Assembly (NCBI GenBank): GCA_004557645.1
Contig: SFGI01000025.1
Location: forward strand, 1 to 30,437
Origin: [Eubacterium] saphenum
Lineage (GTDB): Bacteria > Bacillota > Clostridia > Lachnospirales > Anaerotignaceae
Direction of reading: 5' to 3'
DNA: 30,437 nucleotides
Below the pieces are notes generated by a model. The model was given only the letters and a program-made list of their open reading frames with translations, ran no database searches and was not told where the DNA came from. The position numbers and the translations under genes were made by a program. Below, one piece after another: positions 8,259 to 15,777 of the stretch (positions are counted from its first letter, which is position 1; each line of letters begins with the position of its first letter).

Positions 8259-9179
8259 ATGAGTTTTAACAGTATTCAGTATGCAACTGTTTTTATGGAA
8301 GAACTGGACAGCCAGCTGGTGGAAAAATCCACCACGGGCTGGATGGAAGGAAACGCAGGACAGGTGCAGTACAACGGTGGTGCGGAAGTGAAAATCCCCA
8401 AAATGCAGATGAGCGGTCTGGGGGACTATGACAGAGACGGCGGCTTTGCCAAGGGGGCAGTAACAGTGACTTATGAAACAAGAAAGCTGACCCAGGACAG
8501 AGGCAGAACCTTCCAGCTGGACGCCATGGATGTGGATGAAACAAATTTTGCGGCGACGGCAGGGGCAGTGATGCGGGAATTCCAGAATACAAAGGTCATT
8601 CCAGAGATTGACGCTTACCGCTACAGCAAGATTGCGGAGATGGCAAAAACAGCGGGCAAGACGAAGGAATACACAGCGGTGGTGGATACGATTTTTGAAA
8701 ACCTGATGAACGATATGACTGCCATTCGGGATGCCGTAGGCGACGGCTGTGAACTGGTCATTGCCATGAGCGCCAAGGTGGCAGGGATGCTGGACCTGGC
8801 AAAGGGCGGCACAAACGTGCTGGAAAGCGGCGTATTCCAGCAGGGCAGTGCGGAGCTGAAGGTGAAGGAAATTGACGGCTGTCCCATCATCAGAGTGCCC
8901 TCTGCACGATTCCAGACAAAATATACCTTTATGGACGGCGTGACAGAAAATGAAACCGACGGCGGCTTTGCTAAGGCGGAAGATGCCAAGGCGATCAACT
9001 GGATCATCATGGTGAAGAGCGCACCTGTGGCCATTTCCAAAACAGATGTGACAAGAATTTTTGACCCTATGACAAACCAGAACGCCAATGCATGGAAGAT
9101 CGACTACAGAAAATACCATGATATCTGGATCACAGACAACGGCATGGACGGTATTCTGGTGAACATCAGCAAGGCGTAA
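8259..9179 (+). CDS. Major capsid protein
   Basis: A 306-residue protein directly after the scaffold gene with a strong ribosome binding site (AAGGAGG). The order portal, scaffold, this gene, connectors identifies it as the shell protein. The sequence has beta-rich segments such as VQYNGGAEVKIPKM and VTVTYETRKLTQDRGRTFQLDAMDVDETN, the DR-x-R-x-F-x-LD-x-MDVDE pattern seen in clostridial phage capsid proteins of HK97 fold. No prohead protease gene or long delta domain is visible, consistent with the separate scaffold. Length and reading frame appear intact. I cannot prove that capsids form. Confidence 0.88.
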   Translation: MSFNSIQYATVFMEELDSQLVEKSTTGWMEGNAGQVQYNGGAEVKIPKMQMSGLGDYDRDGGFAKGAVTVTYETRKLTQDRGRTFQLDAMDVDETNFAATAGAVMREFQNTKVIPEIDAYRYSKIAEMAKTAGKTKEYTAVVDTIFENLMNDMTAIRDAVGDGCELVIAMSAKVAGMLDLAKGGTNVLESGVFQQGSAELKVKEIDGCPIIRVPSARFQTKYTFMDGVTENETDGGFAKAEDAKAINWIIMVKSAPVAISKTDVTRIFDPMTNQNANAWKIDYRKYHDIWITDNGMDGILVNISKA

Positions 9180-9196
9180 GGAAAGGCGGCGGAAGG

Positions 9197-9526
9197 ATGC
9201 AGGATAGAATTCTGGCGAAGCTGCAGGAATTGAGAGCCGAAGAGGACCTTGCCGCCATGGACTTTGCGGCAGGGCGCAGCGCAGAGATGATGAAAGCCTA
9301 CTGCAACATGGACGAGCTGCCCGAAGAACTGCTGGGGACAGGCGTGGCACTAGCGGGGATGTTGCTGGACAGCGGCACGGCTGCAATGCCCTCCCAAAAG
9401 GCAAAAAGCATCAAGGAAGGGGATGTTTCCATCACCTTTCAGGAGGACGACTGCGGGGCAGAGGAGGAAAAGCTGCTGGCCTGCTTCAAGGTGGAGCTTG
9501 ACCGTTGGAGACGGATGGACTGGTAA
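9197..9526 (+). CDS. Head-tail connector protein, gp6-like
   Basis: A 109-residue, mostly helical protein following the capsid gene, where phages carry the adaptor that docks under the portal ring. The sequence YCNMDELPEELLGTGVALAGMLL and the later KSIKEGDVSITF match the general pattern of HK97 gp6/SPP1 gp15-like adaptors. The match is by position and pattern rather than a firm signature. Spacing to neighbours is short, consistent with one operon. Confidence 0.7.
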   Translation: MQDRILAKLQELRAEEDLAAMDFAAGRSAEMMKAYCNMDELPEELLGTGVALAGMLLDSGTAAMPSQKAKSIKEGDVSITFQEDDCGAEEEKLLACFKVELDRWRRMDW

Positions 9527-9538
9527 GGAGGAAACGGC

Positions 9539-9901
9539 ATGAAGAAGGAATTTGCAAGAGCGAAAAAAGCCGTGGAGAGCCTATTTTGGGACACCTGCTA
9601 TGTGGAGATTTTCCGAGAGGAAAGGGCGGACTGGGGAGAGACCATGCACCAGAAGGGGGAGGCAGACAGCTTCCCCTGTCGCCTGACGGAAAAAAACACC
9701 CCTTGCGGAGAAAACGGCCTGCTGGCGGAGATGGAAAAGACAGTCATTCTGCTTTACCCTGTGGGGAAGGAGATTCCAGCAGGGAGTGCATTGCGGGTAC
9801 GGAAGGAAAACGGAGAGGAACGGCAGTATTTTGCGGCAGGAGACAGTCAGGTGTTTTTGACCCATAAAGCGGTGGGGCTGAGAAGGAGAGATGGGGTATG
9901 A
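9539..9901 (+). CDS. Head completion/stopper protein, XkdH-like
   Basis: A 120-residue beta-rich protein with a strong ribosome binding site (AAGGAGG before 9539). The order adaptor, this protein, tail terminator is that of head closure (stopper) proteins such as YqbH/XkdH. It has a short helical start, then strands around CYVEIFREERADWGETMHQKGE and PCRLTEKNTPCGENGLLAEMEKTVILLYPVG, like the oligomer-fold stopper family. It likely seals packaged DNA in the head before tail attachment. It overlaps the next gene by ATGA. Confidence 0.65.
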   Translation: MKKEFARAKKAVESLFWDTCYVEIFREERADWGETMHQKGEADSFPCRLTEKNTPCGENGLLAEMEKTVILLYPVGKEIPAGSALRVRKENGEERQYFAAGDSQVFLTHKAVGLRRRDGV

Positions 9902-10359
9902 CGGAAGAAATCAGAAGAGTGGTGATAAAGGCCATCTCTGAAAGATTTGCACTGCCGGTCTATGGGCAGGGAGTGCCCCAAGGGGGAAAGCGACCCTGTT
10001 TTACGGTGGAAATCAAAGGGCTGGAGCAGAAGCGGCTGCTGGGCAGACGAGCGACAAGAAAGGCAACTATTGAAATCCATTATTTCTGTGGTGAGGCGAA
10101 AACAGCGGCGGCGGAAGGACTGGCGGCGGCAGAGGGGCTTTATGAAGCGCTGTGCATCATCGGGACAGATGAAAAGTTTGCGGCAAGCGGCATGAAGCAC
10201 GAAAAGACGGCAGAGGGCGTGAAGGTGACGGCGGAATATGAATATCACATCATTTTTGACGAGGAAGAGACAGGACTGATGGAACGGCTGGAATACAACG
10301 GAAAGGAAGCAGTTGGCTATGAAACAGAAGGCGACATTCAGCAGGGAACAGCTGAGTAA
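9898..10359 (+). CDS. Tail terminator protein
   Basis: A 153-residue protein with the pattern of phage tail terminators: an N-terminal helix (EEIRRVVIKAISERF), PVYGQGVPQGGKRPCFTVEI, then alternating strands (RKATIEIHYFCGE) and a final strand pair (VKVTAEYEYHIIFDEEE). This type caps the tail at its head-proximal end and fixes sheath and tube length with the tape measure. It stands before the sheath gene, as expected. Its 3' end overlaps the small gene at 10319 by about 40 bases. Confidence 0.7.
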   Translation: MTEEIRRVVIKAISERFALPVYGQGVPQGGKRPCFTVEIKGLEQKRLLGRRATRKATIEIHYFCGEAKTAAAEGLAAAEGLYEALCIIGTDEKFAASGMKHEKTAEGVKVTAEYEYHIIFDEEETGLMERLEYNGKEAVGYETEGDIQQGTAE

Positions 10360-10483
10360 GAGCAAGACCTTTGGGTATGGGGCTGATCTGGTGAAAGCGG
10401 TGCTGGAGGACAGAGCATACACAAAGGAAGAGGCGGAAAAGGAAATGCAGGCATATTTGACAGGAAAAAGAAAGGAGCATTGA
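10319..10483 (+). CDS. Small phage protein before the tail sheath gene
   Basis: A 54-residue frame from ATG 10319 to TGA 10481-10483 that ends one base before the sheath start. GGAAAGGAAG at about 10300-10309 is a fair ribosome binding site. The protein contains FSREQLSKSKTFGYGADLVKAVLEDRAYTKEEAEKEMQAYL, a helical sequence resembling short proteins commonly placed before XkdK-type sheath genes in clostridial prophages. It has coding-like composition and fills what would otherwise be a 125-base gap. Function unknown; perhaps an assembly factor. Confidence 0.72.
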   Translation: MKQKATFSREQLSKSKTFGYGADLVKAVLEDRAYTKEEAEKEMQAYLTGKRKEH

Positions 10484-10484
10484 T

Positions 10485-11777
10485 ATGGCATTAGGCGGCG
10501 GCACTTTTTTAGTGCAGAACAAGGTATTGCCCGGGGCATACATCAATTTCGTTTCCAGACCCAGAGCCATGGGCAGCTTAGGGGAAAGAGGCGTGGTTTG
10601 CGTCGGTATGGAAATGGACTGGGGCAGAGAAGGGATGCTGACAGTGGAGGCGGCAGACTTCCGAACAGACAGCAGAGCCCTGTTTGGCTATGACTATCTG
10701 GATGAAAAGATGAAGGACATGCGGGAGCTTTTCCTGCACGGGAAGAAGGTACATCTGTTTCGGCTGAACGGCGGCAAAAAGGCGACCGCAACAGAAGGAA
10801 ACCTGACGGTGACAGCAAAATACAGCGGAGAGAGAGGCAACGATATCTGCATTGCCATTGTAGAAAACGTGGACGAGGATGGTTATTACGATGTGGAGAC
10901 CTATCTGGGGACAGAACTGGTGGACAGCCAGACAGCGGCCAACATCGAAGAACTGGAGGAAAATGCGTATGTTACCTTCAAAGGAACGGGCACACTGACA
11001 GCGGCGGCAGGACTTTATTTGACGGGCGGCACCACTGAGGAGGCAACAGGCAGCGCATATACCGAATTTCTGGCAGCGGCAGAAGCGGAGGATTTCAATG
11101 TGCTGGCTTACAACGGCAGCAACGAGGCAACGAAAAAGCTTTTTGTGAACTTCACAAAGAGAATGAGAGAGGAAGAAGGCGTGAAATTTGTGACCGTGCT
11201 GCATGATTACGCGGAGGCAGATCACGAAGGGGTCATTTCCGTAGGGACAGCCAGCGAACTGGTCTACTGGGTGGCTGGTGCCACAGCCGGGGCGGAAGTG
11301 AACGAAAGCCTGACAAACATGATCTATGACGGCGAATATGAAGTGAACGCAAAGCTGAAAAAGAGCGAATATATCAAGGGCATCCGGGCAGGACAGTTCC
11401 TGTTCTATGAAGAGGACGGCAAGCTGCGGGTGCTGCGGGACATCAACAGTTTCACTTCCTTTGAGGCGGCGAAGAACAGCGATTTTTCCGGCAATAGAGT
11501 GGTAAGGGTGCTGGACAGCATTGCCAATGATGTGGCGAACATCTTCAGCAGATATTATCTGGGGAAACAGAGCAACAATGCCAACGGCAGAAACCTGCTG
11601 AAGGCGGAAATCCTGGCTTACCATGAGCAGCTGATGAAAATTGAGGCCATTGAAAACTTCACAGCGGAAGACATTACTGTGGAAAAGGGCGTGGAAAAAC
11701 AGGATGTGGTGGTTTATGAAAGCGTGCAGCCTGTGGACGCCATGGAAAAGCTGTATATGAAAGTGGAAGTTGCGTAA
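10485..11777 (+). CDS. xkdK: Contractile tail sheath protein (XkdK)
   Basis: A 430-residue sheath subunit. N-terminal GGGTFLVQNKVLPGAYINFVSRP is the starting pattern of XkdK-type sheaths. The middle carries a variable beta domain (about residues 95-180) and the conserved core follows (VLAYNGSNEATKKLFVNFTKRMREEEGVKFVTVLH). The C-terminal NRVVRVLDSIANDVANIFSRYYLGKQSNNANGR is the highly conserved sheath handshake region. Its presence shows a contractile tail design. Contraction would drive the tube into a target. It is followed within 15 bases by the tube gene, the fixed order in such phages. Full length, no damage seen. Confidence 0.95.
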   Translation: MALGGGTFLVQNKVLPGAYINFVSRPRAMGSLGERGVVCVGMEMDWGREGMLTVEAADFRTDSRALFGYDYLDEKMKDMRELFLHGKKVHLFRLNGGKKATATEGNLTVTAKYSGERGNDICIAIVENVDEDGYYDVETYLGTELVDSQTAANIEELEENAYVTFKGTGTLTAAAGLYLTGGTTEEATGSAYTEFLAAAEAEDFNVLAYNGSNEATKKLFVNFTKRMREEEGVKFVTVLHDYAEADHEGVISVGTASELVYWVAGATAGAEVNESLTNMIYDGEYEVNAKLKKSEYIKGIRAGQFLFYEEDGKLRVLRDINSFTSFEAAKNSDFSGNRVVRVLDSIANDVANIFSRYYLGKQSNNANGRNLLKAEILAYHEQLMKIEAIENFTAEDITVEKGVEKQDVVVYESVQPVDAMEKLYMKVEVA

Positions 11778-11791
11778 AGGAGGTGCGATAG

Positions 11792-12247
11792 ATGGGTTAT
11801 TTGAGAGCAAAAGACACCGTCAATGGTGCCCTGGGCACCTGCTTTGCCATCATTGACGGGAAAAGACATGAACTGATGCAGGTGAAGAACATCAAGGCAA
11901 AGGTGAAGAAAACCAGAACCACGATCCCTATTCTGGGACTGACAGCAAAACAGCAGAAAAGTGGCGGCTGGGAAGGCACCGGCACCATGACGGTGTATTA
12001 TGTGAGCAGTCTGTTTAGAAAGGTGATGGTGGATTACATGAAAAATGGCGTGGACACCTACTTTGAACTGATGCTGACCAACGAAGACCCTACGGGGGAA
12101 GCGGGCAGACAGACAGTGCTTTTGAAAGATGTAAACATCGAAGAAATGCTCATCGGCAAGCTGGATGTGGACGAAGCGGCCATGGATGAGGAAATGAAAT
12201 TTACCTTTGGCGGCGTGGAACTGCTGGACAGCTTTGACACACTGTAA
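11792..12247 (+). CDS. xkdM: Tail tube protein (XkdM)
   Basis: A 151-residue protein with a strong AAAGGAGG before ATG 11792. Features of XkdM-type tubes are visible: NGALGTCFAIIDGKRHELMQVKNI at the start, then beta strands VKKTRTTIPILG, GTMTVYYVSS and a C-terminal EEMKFTFGGVELL strand. Hexameric rings of this protein stack to form the inner tube within the sheath. Its position after the sheath gene fits PBSX exactly. Confidence 0.93.
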   Translation: MGYLRAKDTVNGALGTCFAIIDGKRHELMQVKNIKAKVKKTRTTIPILGLTAKQQKSGGWEGTGTMTVYYVSSLFRKVMVDYMKNGVDTYFELMLTNEDPTGEAGRQTVLLKDVNIEEMLIGKLDVDEAAMDEEMKFTFGGVELLDSFDTL

Positions 12248-12272
12248 CAATTAAGGTAAGGGAGGGGATATT

Positions 12273-12635
12273 TTGGGACAGGAATGTTTTTATAGAGAAA
12301 ATCGGAAGGACAGGGGCGAAAGAGAAGTCCTTCTGACGGAAAGACTGGCGGCAGACGGGGGGCAGATGCTTTGGCGCATCCGCCCCATGAGCCAGAGAGA
12401 AAACGAGGACATCTGGAAAAGATGCGGCGAGGATGAGAAGAGATATGAAGGGGCGGTACTGGCGGAGAGCGTGGTCTTTCCCGACCTGAAGGATGCGGCA
12501 CTGCAGAATAGCTATGGCGTGATCGGGGCGGAAGGGCTGCTGGCGAGATTGCTGCTGGCGGGGGAATATGACCGACTGCGCAGGGCTGTGGAGGAGATCA
12601 ATGGAGGTGACGGCGGATGTATCGACTGTATTTGA
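12273..12635 (+). CDS. xkdN: Tail assembly chaperone, XkdN-like (copy 1)
   Basis: A 120-residue protein starting at TTG 12273 after AAGGGAGGGG (12258-12267). It has the pattern of XkdN-type tail assembly chaperones: LWRIRPMSQRENEDIWKR, then VVFPDLKDAALQNSYGV and AGEYDRLRRAVEEING. Such chaperones bind the tape measure and recruit tube subunits. In PBSX the tape-measure gene xkdO follows xkdN; here the LysM gene follows instead, overlapping by 19 bases, and no frameshift extension is seen for this copy. Copy 2 at 14263 is a clear paralog. Confidence 0.85.
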   Translation: MGQECFYRENRKDRGEREVLLTERLAADGGQMLWRIRPMSQRENEDIWKRCGEDEKRYEGAVLAESVVFPDLKDAALQNSYGVIGAEGLLARLLLAGEYDRLRRAVEEINGGDGGCIDCI

Positions 12636-13264
12636 AGCAGGATGGGAAACAGATTTTACTGCCTGTGACACCTGCGGAGATGGAAACAAAAACGGGGAAC
12701 CGAAACAAGACGGTTTACATCCTGAACTTCGGGGAGATGAACCTGGCGAAAAAGCCGGGACTGCAGGAGATACGATTTACGGCACTGCTGCCGGGGAGAC
12801 CGTACGGCTTTGTACAGACGGAGGATGGGTTTCATGAGCCGGAATATTTCCTGAATTATTTTAAGGAATATAAAGCGGCGGCAAAGCCTGTGCAGATGAT
12901 TTTATTCCGAAAGCTGGCAGACGGGACACAGCTTTTTTGCGGGAACATGGAAGTGCTGCTGGAGGATTACACAGTGACGGAAAAAGGCGGCGAACAGGGA
13001 GACTTCTGGGTGGAGATGCACTGGAAGGAATGGAAAGCGGCGAAAAGTATCCGTTACAGCATCAAGGGCAATGCCATGGTGGAGCAGGGGCAGGAGAGAC
13101 AGGCAAAGCAGCCTGCCGCAGCCTATACGGTGCAAAAGGGGGACTGCCTTTGGAACATTGCGAAAAAGCAGCTGGGCGATGGGTCCAGATATAAGGAGAT
13201 TGCTCAGAAGAACGGCATTGCTGACCCGAACAGGATTTATCCCGGGCAGGTTTTGAAGCTGTAA
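12617..13264 (+). CDS. xkdP: LysM tail protein (XkdP-like)
   Basis: A 215-residue protein from ATG 12617 with a textbook GGAGGTGA six bases upstream. The N-terminal part (about residues 1-150) resembles XkdP/YqbP proteins (TPAEMETKTGNRNKTVYI, then beta strands). The C-terminal LysM domain (about 164-213: YTVQKGDCLWNIAKKQLGD ... IYPGQVLKL) binds peptidoglycan or glycan and in phages sits near the baseplate hub to engage the cell wall. The gene lies between chaperone copy 1 and the hub gene, where PBSX has xkdP after the tape-measure gene. Here the tape-measure gene is absent from that gap. Confidence 0.88.
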   Translation: MYRLYLKQDGKQILLPVTPAEMETKTGNRNKTVYILNFGEMNLAKKPGLQEIRFTALLPGRPYGFVQTEDGFHEPEYFLNYFKEYKAAAKPVQMILFRKLADGTQLFCGNMEVLLEDYTVTEKGGEQGDFWVEMHWKEWKAAKSIRYSIKGNAMVEQGQERQAKQPAAAYTVQKGDCLWNIAKKQLGDGSRYKEIAQKNGIADPNRIYPGQVLKL

Positions 13265-13282
13265 GAGAAAGGGGAGAAGGGG

Positions 13283-14260
13283 ATGACGATTAAGCTTTTA
13301 TTGCAGCATGGCAGCAGCATCTATGATGCTACGCCGGTTTTAGAAGGGGGCGTGGAATGGTACGCCAGTGTCATGGGGAAAGCCGGAAGGCTGAAATTCA
13401 AGATAGTCAGAGATGGTATTGTGAATTTCGTGGAGGGGGACAAGGTTTCCCTGTATGTGGATACGATCTTGCGGTTCAGCGGCTTTGTGATGACGAAGGA
13501 GAGAACCAGCGAGCAGATCATCAGTGTGACGGCTTATGACCAGATGTTTTATCTGGCAAGGAATAAGGCCACCTATGTTTTCCTGAACAAGGGTGCAAAG
13601 GAAATCATCCAGACCATTGCGGCAGACTATGGCTTGCAGGTGGGGGAAATCACCGACAGCGGATGGAAGATCCCCCAGAGGATCGAAGAAGGGGAAACGA
13701 TGATGGACATTATCCTTTCCGCCTTGGAAATCTGCGGGCAGGCCACAGGGAAGGAATATTTTCTTTTCGACAAGGCCGGCTGGCTGACGGTGAAGGAGAG
13801 AAAGGAACTGGAAGCGGATGCGGTGCTGAAATGTGACGGCGGCATCAGCGAGTATACATACAAGACGGATATCAGTCAGGATACCTATAATGCAGTGCGG
13901 CTTTACCATGCGGGACGAAAGGAAACGGAACGGAAAGCATGGGAAGTGGAGCAGGGAGACAAGGTGAAAAAATGGGGCAGGCTGCAGTATTACAAGCGGG
14001 TGCCCTACACCATGAACAGTGGGCAGTTGAAGGAACTGGCGGAAAGTATTCTGAAGGAGAAATGCAGGGTGGTGAAAAAGCTGACCATTGAGAACATCAA
14101 TGGGGATGTGATGCTTTACGCCGGGAACAGCATTTGGCTGGAAATCCCCGGGCTGGCGGAAATCAGCCTGAGGGGGAAAGCCCTCATTGAAAGCTGCACC
14201 CATATTTTTGCTGACGGGGAGCATCGGATGCAGTTGGATATTCGCGTTGAGGAGGGATAA
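13283..14260 (+). CDS. xkdQ: Baseplate hub protein (XkdQ)
   Basis: A 325-residue protein of the XkdQ/YqbQ type, related to phage late control D hubs. It has a beta-rich N-terminus (KLLLQHGSSIYDATPVLEGGVEWYAS), GFVMTKERTSEQIISVTAYDQMFYLARNKATYVF in the first barrel, and GQLKELAESILKEK near the end. The hub joins tube and central spike and can carry the LysM partner. No separate lytic hydrolase domain is visible. It ends two bases before chaperone copy 2. Confidence 0.9.
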   Translation: MTIKLLLQHGSSIYDATPVLEGGVEWYASVMGKAGRLKFKIVRDGIVNFVEGDKVSLYVDTILRFSGFVMTKERTSEQIISVTAYDQMFYLARNKATYVFLNKGAKEIIQTIAADYGLQVGEITDSGWKIPQRIEEGETMMDIILSALEICGQATGKEYFLFDKAGWLTVKERKELEADAVLKCDGGISEYTYKTDISQDTYNAVRLYHAGRKETERKAWEVEQGDKVKKWGRLQYYKRVPYTMNSGQLKELAESILKEKCRVVKKLTIENINGDVMLYAGNSIWLEIPGLAEISLRGKALIESCTHIFADGEHRMQLDIRVEEG

Positions 14261-14262
14261 GG

Positions 14263-14628
14263 ATGGATTTGAAAAGCTTTTTGAAGGAGAACAATGGATT
14301 CCCGGAAAACAGAAAGGTAAGTGTTTCGCCCTGCTTTGCAGAGGACGGCGCAGAGGTGCTTTGGGAGATCAGAGCGGTCAGCGAGGAGGAATATCGCAGA
14401 GCGGCGGAAGGGAAAAAAGACAAATGGGCGGCATTGTGTCTGCTTTCTGTGGTGAAGCCTGATCTGCAGGATAAGGGACTTTGGGAAAGCTATGGCGTGG
14501 ACAGCGGGGAAAAGGCGTTGAAGGAGATGCTTTACCCCGGGGAATATATGCGGCTTTTGGAAGCGGTGAAGGACATCAACGGCTTTCAGCAGCGGAGAAA
14601 GGATTGGAAGGCGCAGGCAAAAAACTGA
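14263..14628 (+). CDS. xkdN: Tail assembly chaperone, XkdN-like (copy 2, G form)
   Basis: A 121-residue paralog of the chaperone at 12273. Shared blocks are DGAEVLWEIRAVSEEEYRRA with DGGQMLWRIRPMSQRENEDI, and VVKPDLQDKGLWESYGV with VVFPDLKDAALQNSYGV, then GEYMRLLEAVKDING with GEYDRLRRAVEEING. This copy ends at TGA 14626-14628 directly after a slippery A AAA AAC. A -1 shift there adds a second domain. It therefore plays the G part of a G/G-T chaperone pair. Duplication suggests each copy has its own job, or that one was captured from another phage. Confidence 0.87.
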   Translation: MDLKSFLKENNGFPENRKVSVSPCFAEDGAEVLWEIRAVSEEEYRRAAEGKKDKWAALCLLSVVKPDLQDKGLWESYGVDSGEKALKEMLYPGEYMRLLEAVKDINGFQQRRKDWKAQAKN

Positions 14629-14786
14629 TCGAGGAGGGCGTGGATGAGGCGGATTATGCTTGCTATGCCCTCCGAAAATACGGCATACGACCCAAAGAAT
14701 GGGCGGAAATGACCACACCGGAGCGGATGTTTTGCTGTGCCGCCATCGAGCTTGAGATCGAGGCTGCAGAGAAGGCCGGAGGATAA
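14263..14786 (+). CDS. Chaperone G-T fusion made by -1 frameshifting
   Basis: If ribosomes slip by -1 at 14619-14625, reading continues from CTG 14625 to TAA 14784-14786, adding 53 residues (174 in all). The added part, LIEEGVDEADYACYALRKY then GIRPKEWAEMTTPERMFCCAAIELEIEAAEKAG, has the T-domain pattern: a proline before a W-x-x-M segment and a final helix ending in charged residues. The T frame is open across the shift site and has no good start of its own, which favours frameshifting. Phages use G-T to bind tape measure and tube in fixed ratio. The gene after it is in the tape-measure position. Confidence 0.82.
14619..14625 (+). promoter_or_regulatory. Programmed -1 ribosomal frameshift site A AAA AAC
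   Basis: In the zero frame the codons are GCA AAA AAC TGA, so the heptamer A-AAA-AAC is in register for a -1 slip and sits one codon before the stop. AGAAAGGA at 14596-14603, about 15 bases upstream, resembles an internal Shine-Dalgarno element known to stimulate such shifts. No obvious downstream pseudoknot was recognised by eye. Confidence 0.85.
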
Positions 14787-14789
14787 GAG

Positions 14790-15446
14790 GTGAAAAGGGG
14801 AATGGAGAAGGAAAAGAAAGGACTGTTCGGGCGGCTGCTGGATTTTTGGAAGGAGAAGATCGGGGCAGGTGAGACGAAGGGCATTGGCTTTTGGAATGGT
14901 GCGAGGGAATTGGAAAATCGGTTTGCTGAGATGGGTGATGCTGTTTCTTTGAAGCAGGAGAAGAAAAAGGCTTTCTGGGAAGAAAAAGTGGAGACTGTTT
15001 TAGGAGTAAAGGAAGAGACAGGTGGCCTTTTAGAACAGGAGAAGAAGCTCTTTTTTGCGGAAGCGGAAAAGGAGCAGAAAGAGAATTCAGAGGTTGGGGA
15101 AGAAGGGGAAAAGACGGAGAAACGAAAAGTTTCTAGTCTTTTTCTGACAGAGGTTTTTCAGGAAGAAAGGCAGGAAGAGGCAGAGGGAAGCAAGATGGGG
15201 CAGGCTTTTCTTTGGGAGATGCCGGAGATGGAAAAAGAAAGACGAAGCATCGTGCCTGTGACGGAAAAAATGCAACAGGAGAAAACACCTGTGGCAGAAG
15301 CAGAACAGGAAATGCCGAAGGCAGAAACGGCAAAACGAGAGGAACCCCAGACAGAGATGCCATTCGACATAGAAAAGCTGATGCAGCAGATGACAAAAAA
15401 GCTTTGGGAAGAGCGGGAAAGCTGCGGCAGGCGGCTGAGAGGATAA
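14790..15446 (+). CDS. Charged coiled-coil protein in the tape-measure position
   Basis: A 218-residue protein read from GTG 14790, preceded by GGAGG at 14779-14783; an in-frame ATG at 14802 is possible but badly spaced. It is dominated by Glu, Lys and Gln with aromatic residues at intervals (GLFGRLLDFWKEKIG, KKKAFWEEKVE, KKLFFAEAEKE, SLFLTEVFQEE). This looks like amphipathic helices and a disordered middle. The end, FDIEKLMQQMTKKLWEE, is a short helix. There is no transmembrane segment, hydrolase or LysM domain. It follows the G-T chaperone gene, where phages keep the tape measure (usually 600-2000 residues), and precedes xkdR. It may be a dwarf tape measure, a deletion remnant or a replacement. 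No family recognised. Confidence 0.6.
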   Translation: MKRGMEKEKKGLFGRLLDFWKEKIGAGETKGIGFWNGARELENRFAEMGDAVSLKQEKKKAFWEEKVETVLGVKEETGGLLEQEKKLFFAEAEKEQKENSEVGEEGEKTEKRKVSSLFLTEVFQEERQEEAEGSKMGQAFLWEMPEMEKERRSIVPVTEKMQQEKTPVAEAEQEMPKAETAKREEPQTEMPFDIEKLMQQMTKKLWEERESCGRRLRG

Positions 15447-15458
15447 GGAGGGAGCAAA

Positions 15459-15776
15459 ATGCTTGAAATTATCAAACAACTGGCATTGGATGCGGCGGAA
15501 ACAGGTGCGGATTTCTGCATTGGGACGGTGACGGCGGCAGAGCCTCTCTGCATCCGACTGGAAGAGGGGCTGGAACTGACAGAGCCCTTTCTGGTGATGA
15601 CAGAAGCGGTACTGGATTGGGAAGAAACAGGAAGCATCAGCATTAACGGAGGCACTTGGAACAGCTACAGAATGAAGCGGAATAGAAAATTGCAGCCGGG
15701 AGAAGCGGTGGCACTGGTGCGTGCAGCCGGCGGACAGCAATATTTGGTGCTGGGCAGAGTGAGAAAGGAGGGATAG
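15459..15776 (+). CDS. xkdR: Baseplate protein XkdR (DUF2577-like)
   Basis: A 105-residue protein with AAGGAGGG before the ATG. The pattern IGTVTAAEPLCIRLEEGLELTEPFLVM and RKLQPGEAVALVRAAGGQQYLVLGRV, two beta segments of an OB-like barrel, matches the DUF2577/XkdR family, which in PBSX lies between hub and XkdS. It likely helps build the baseplate or central spike. Its stop lies one base before the next ATG. Confidence 0.85.
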   Translation: MLEIIKQLALDAAETGADFCIGTVTAAEPLCIRLEEGLELTEPFLVMTEAVLDWEETGSISINGGTWNSYRMKRNRKLQPGEAVALVRAAGGQQYLVLGRVRKEG

Positions 15777-15777
15777 G

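Noticed and set aside
7653..9404. 583-residue open frame on the minus strand
   Set aside because: It lies antisense to the scaffold and capsid genes, is rich in His, Cys and Leu without domains, and has no ribosome binding site. It mirrors the codon bias of the plus-strand genes.
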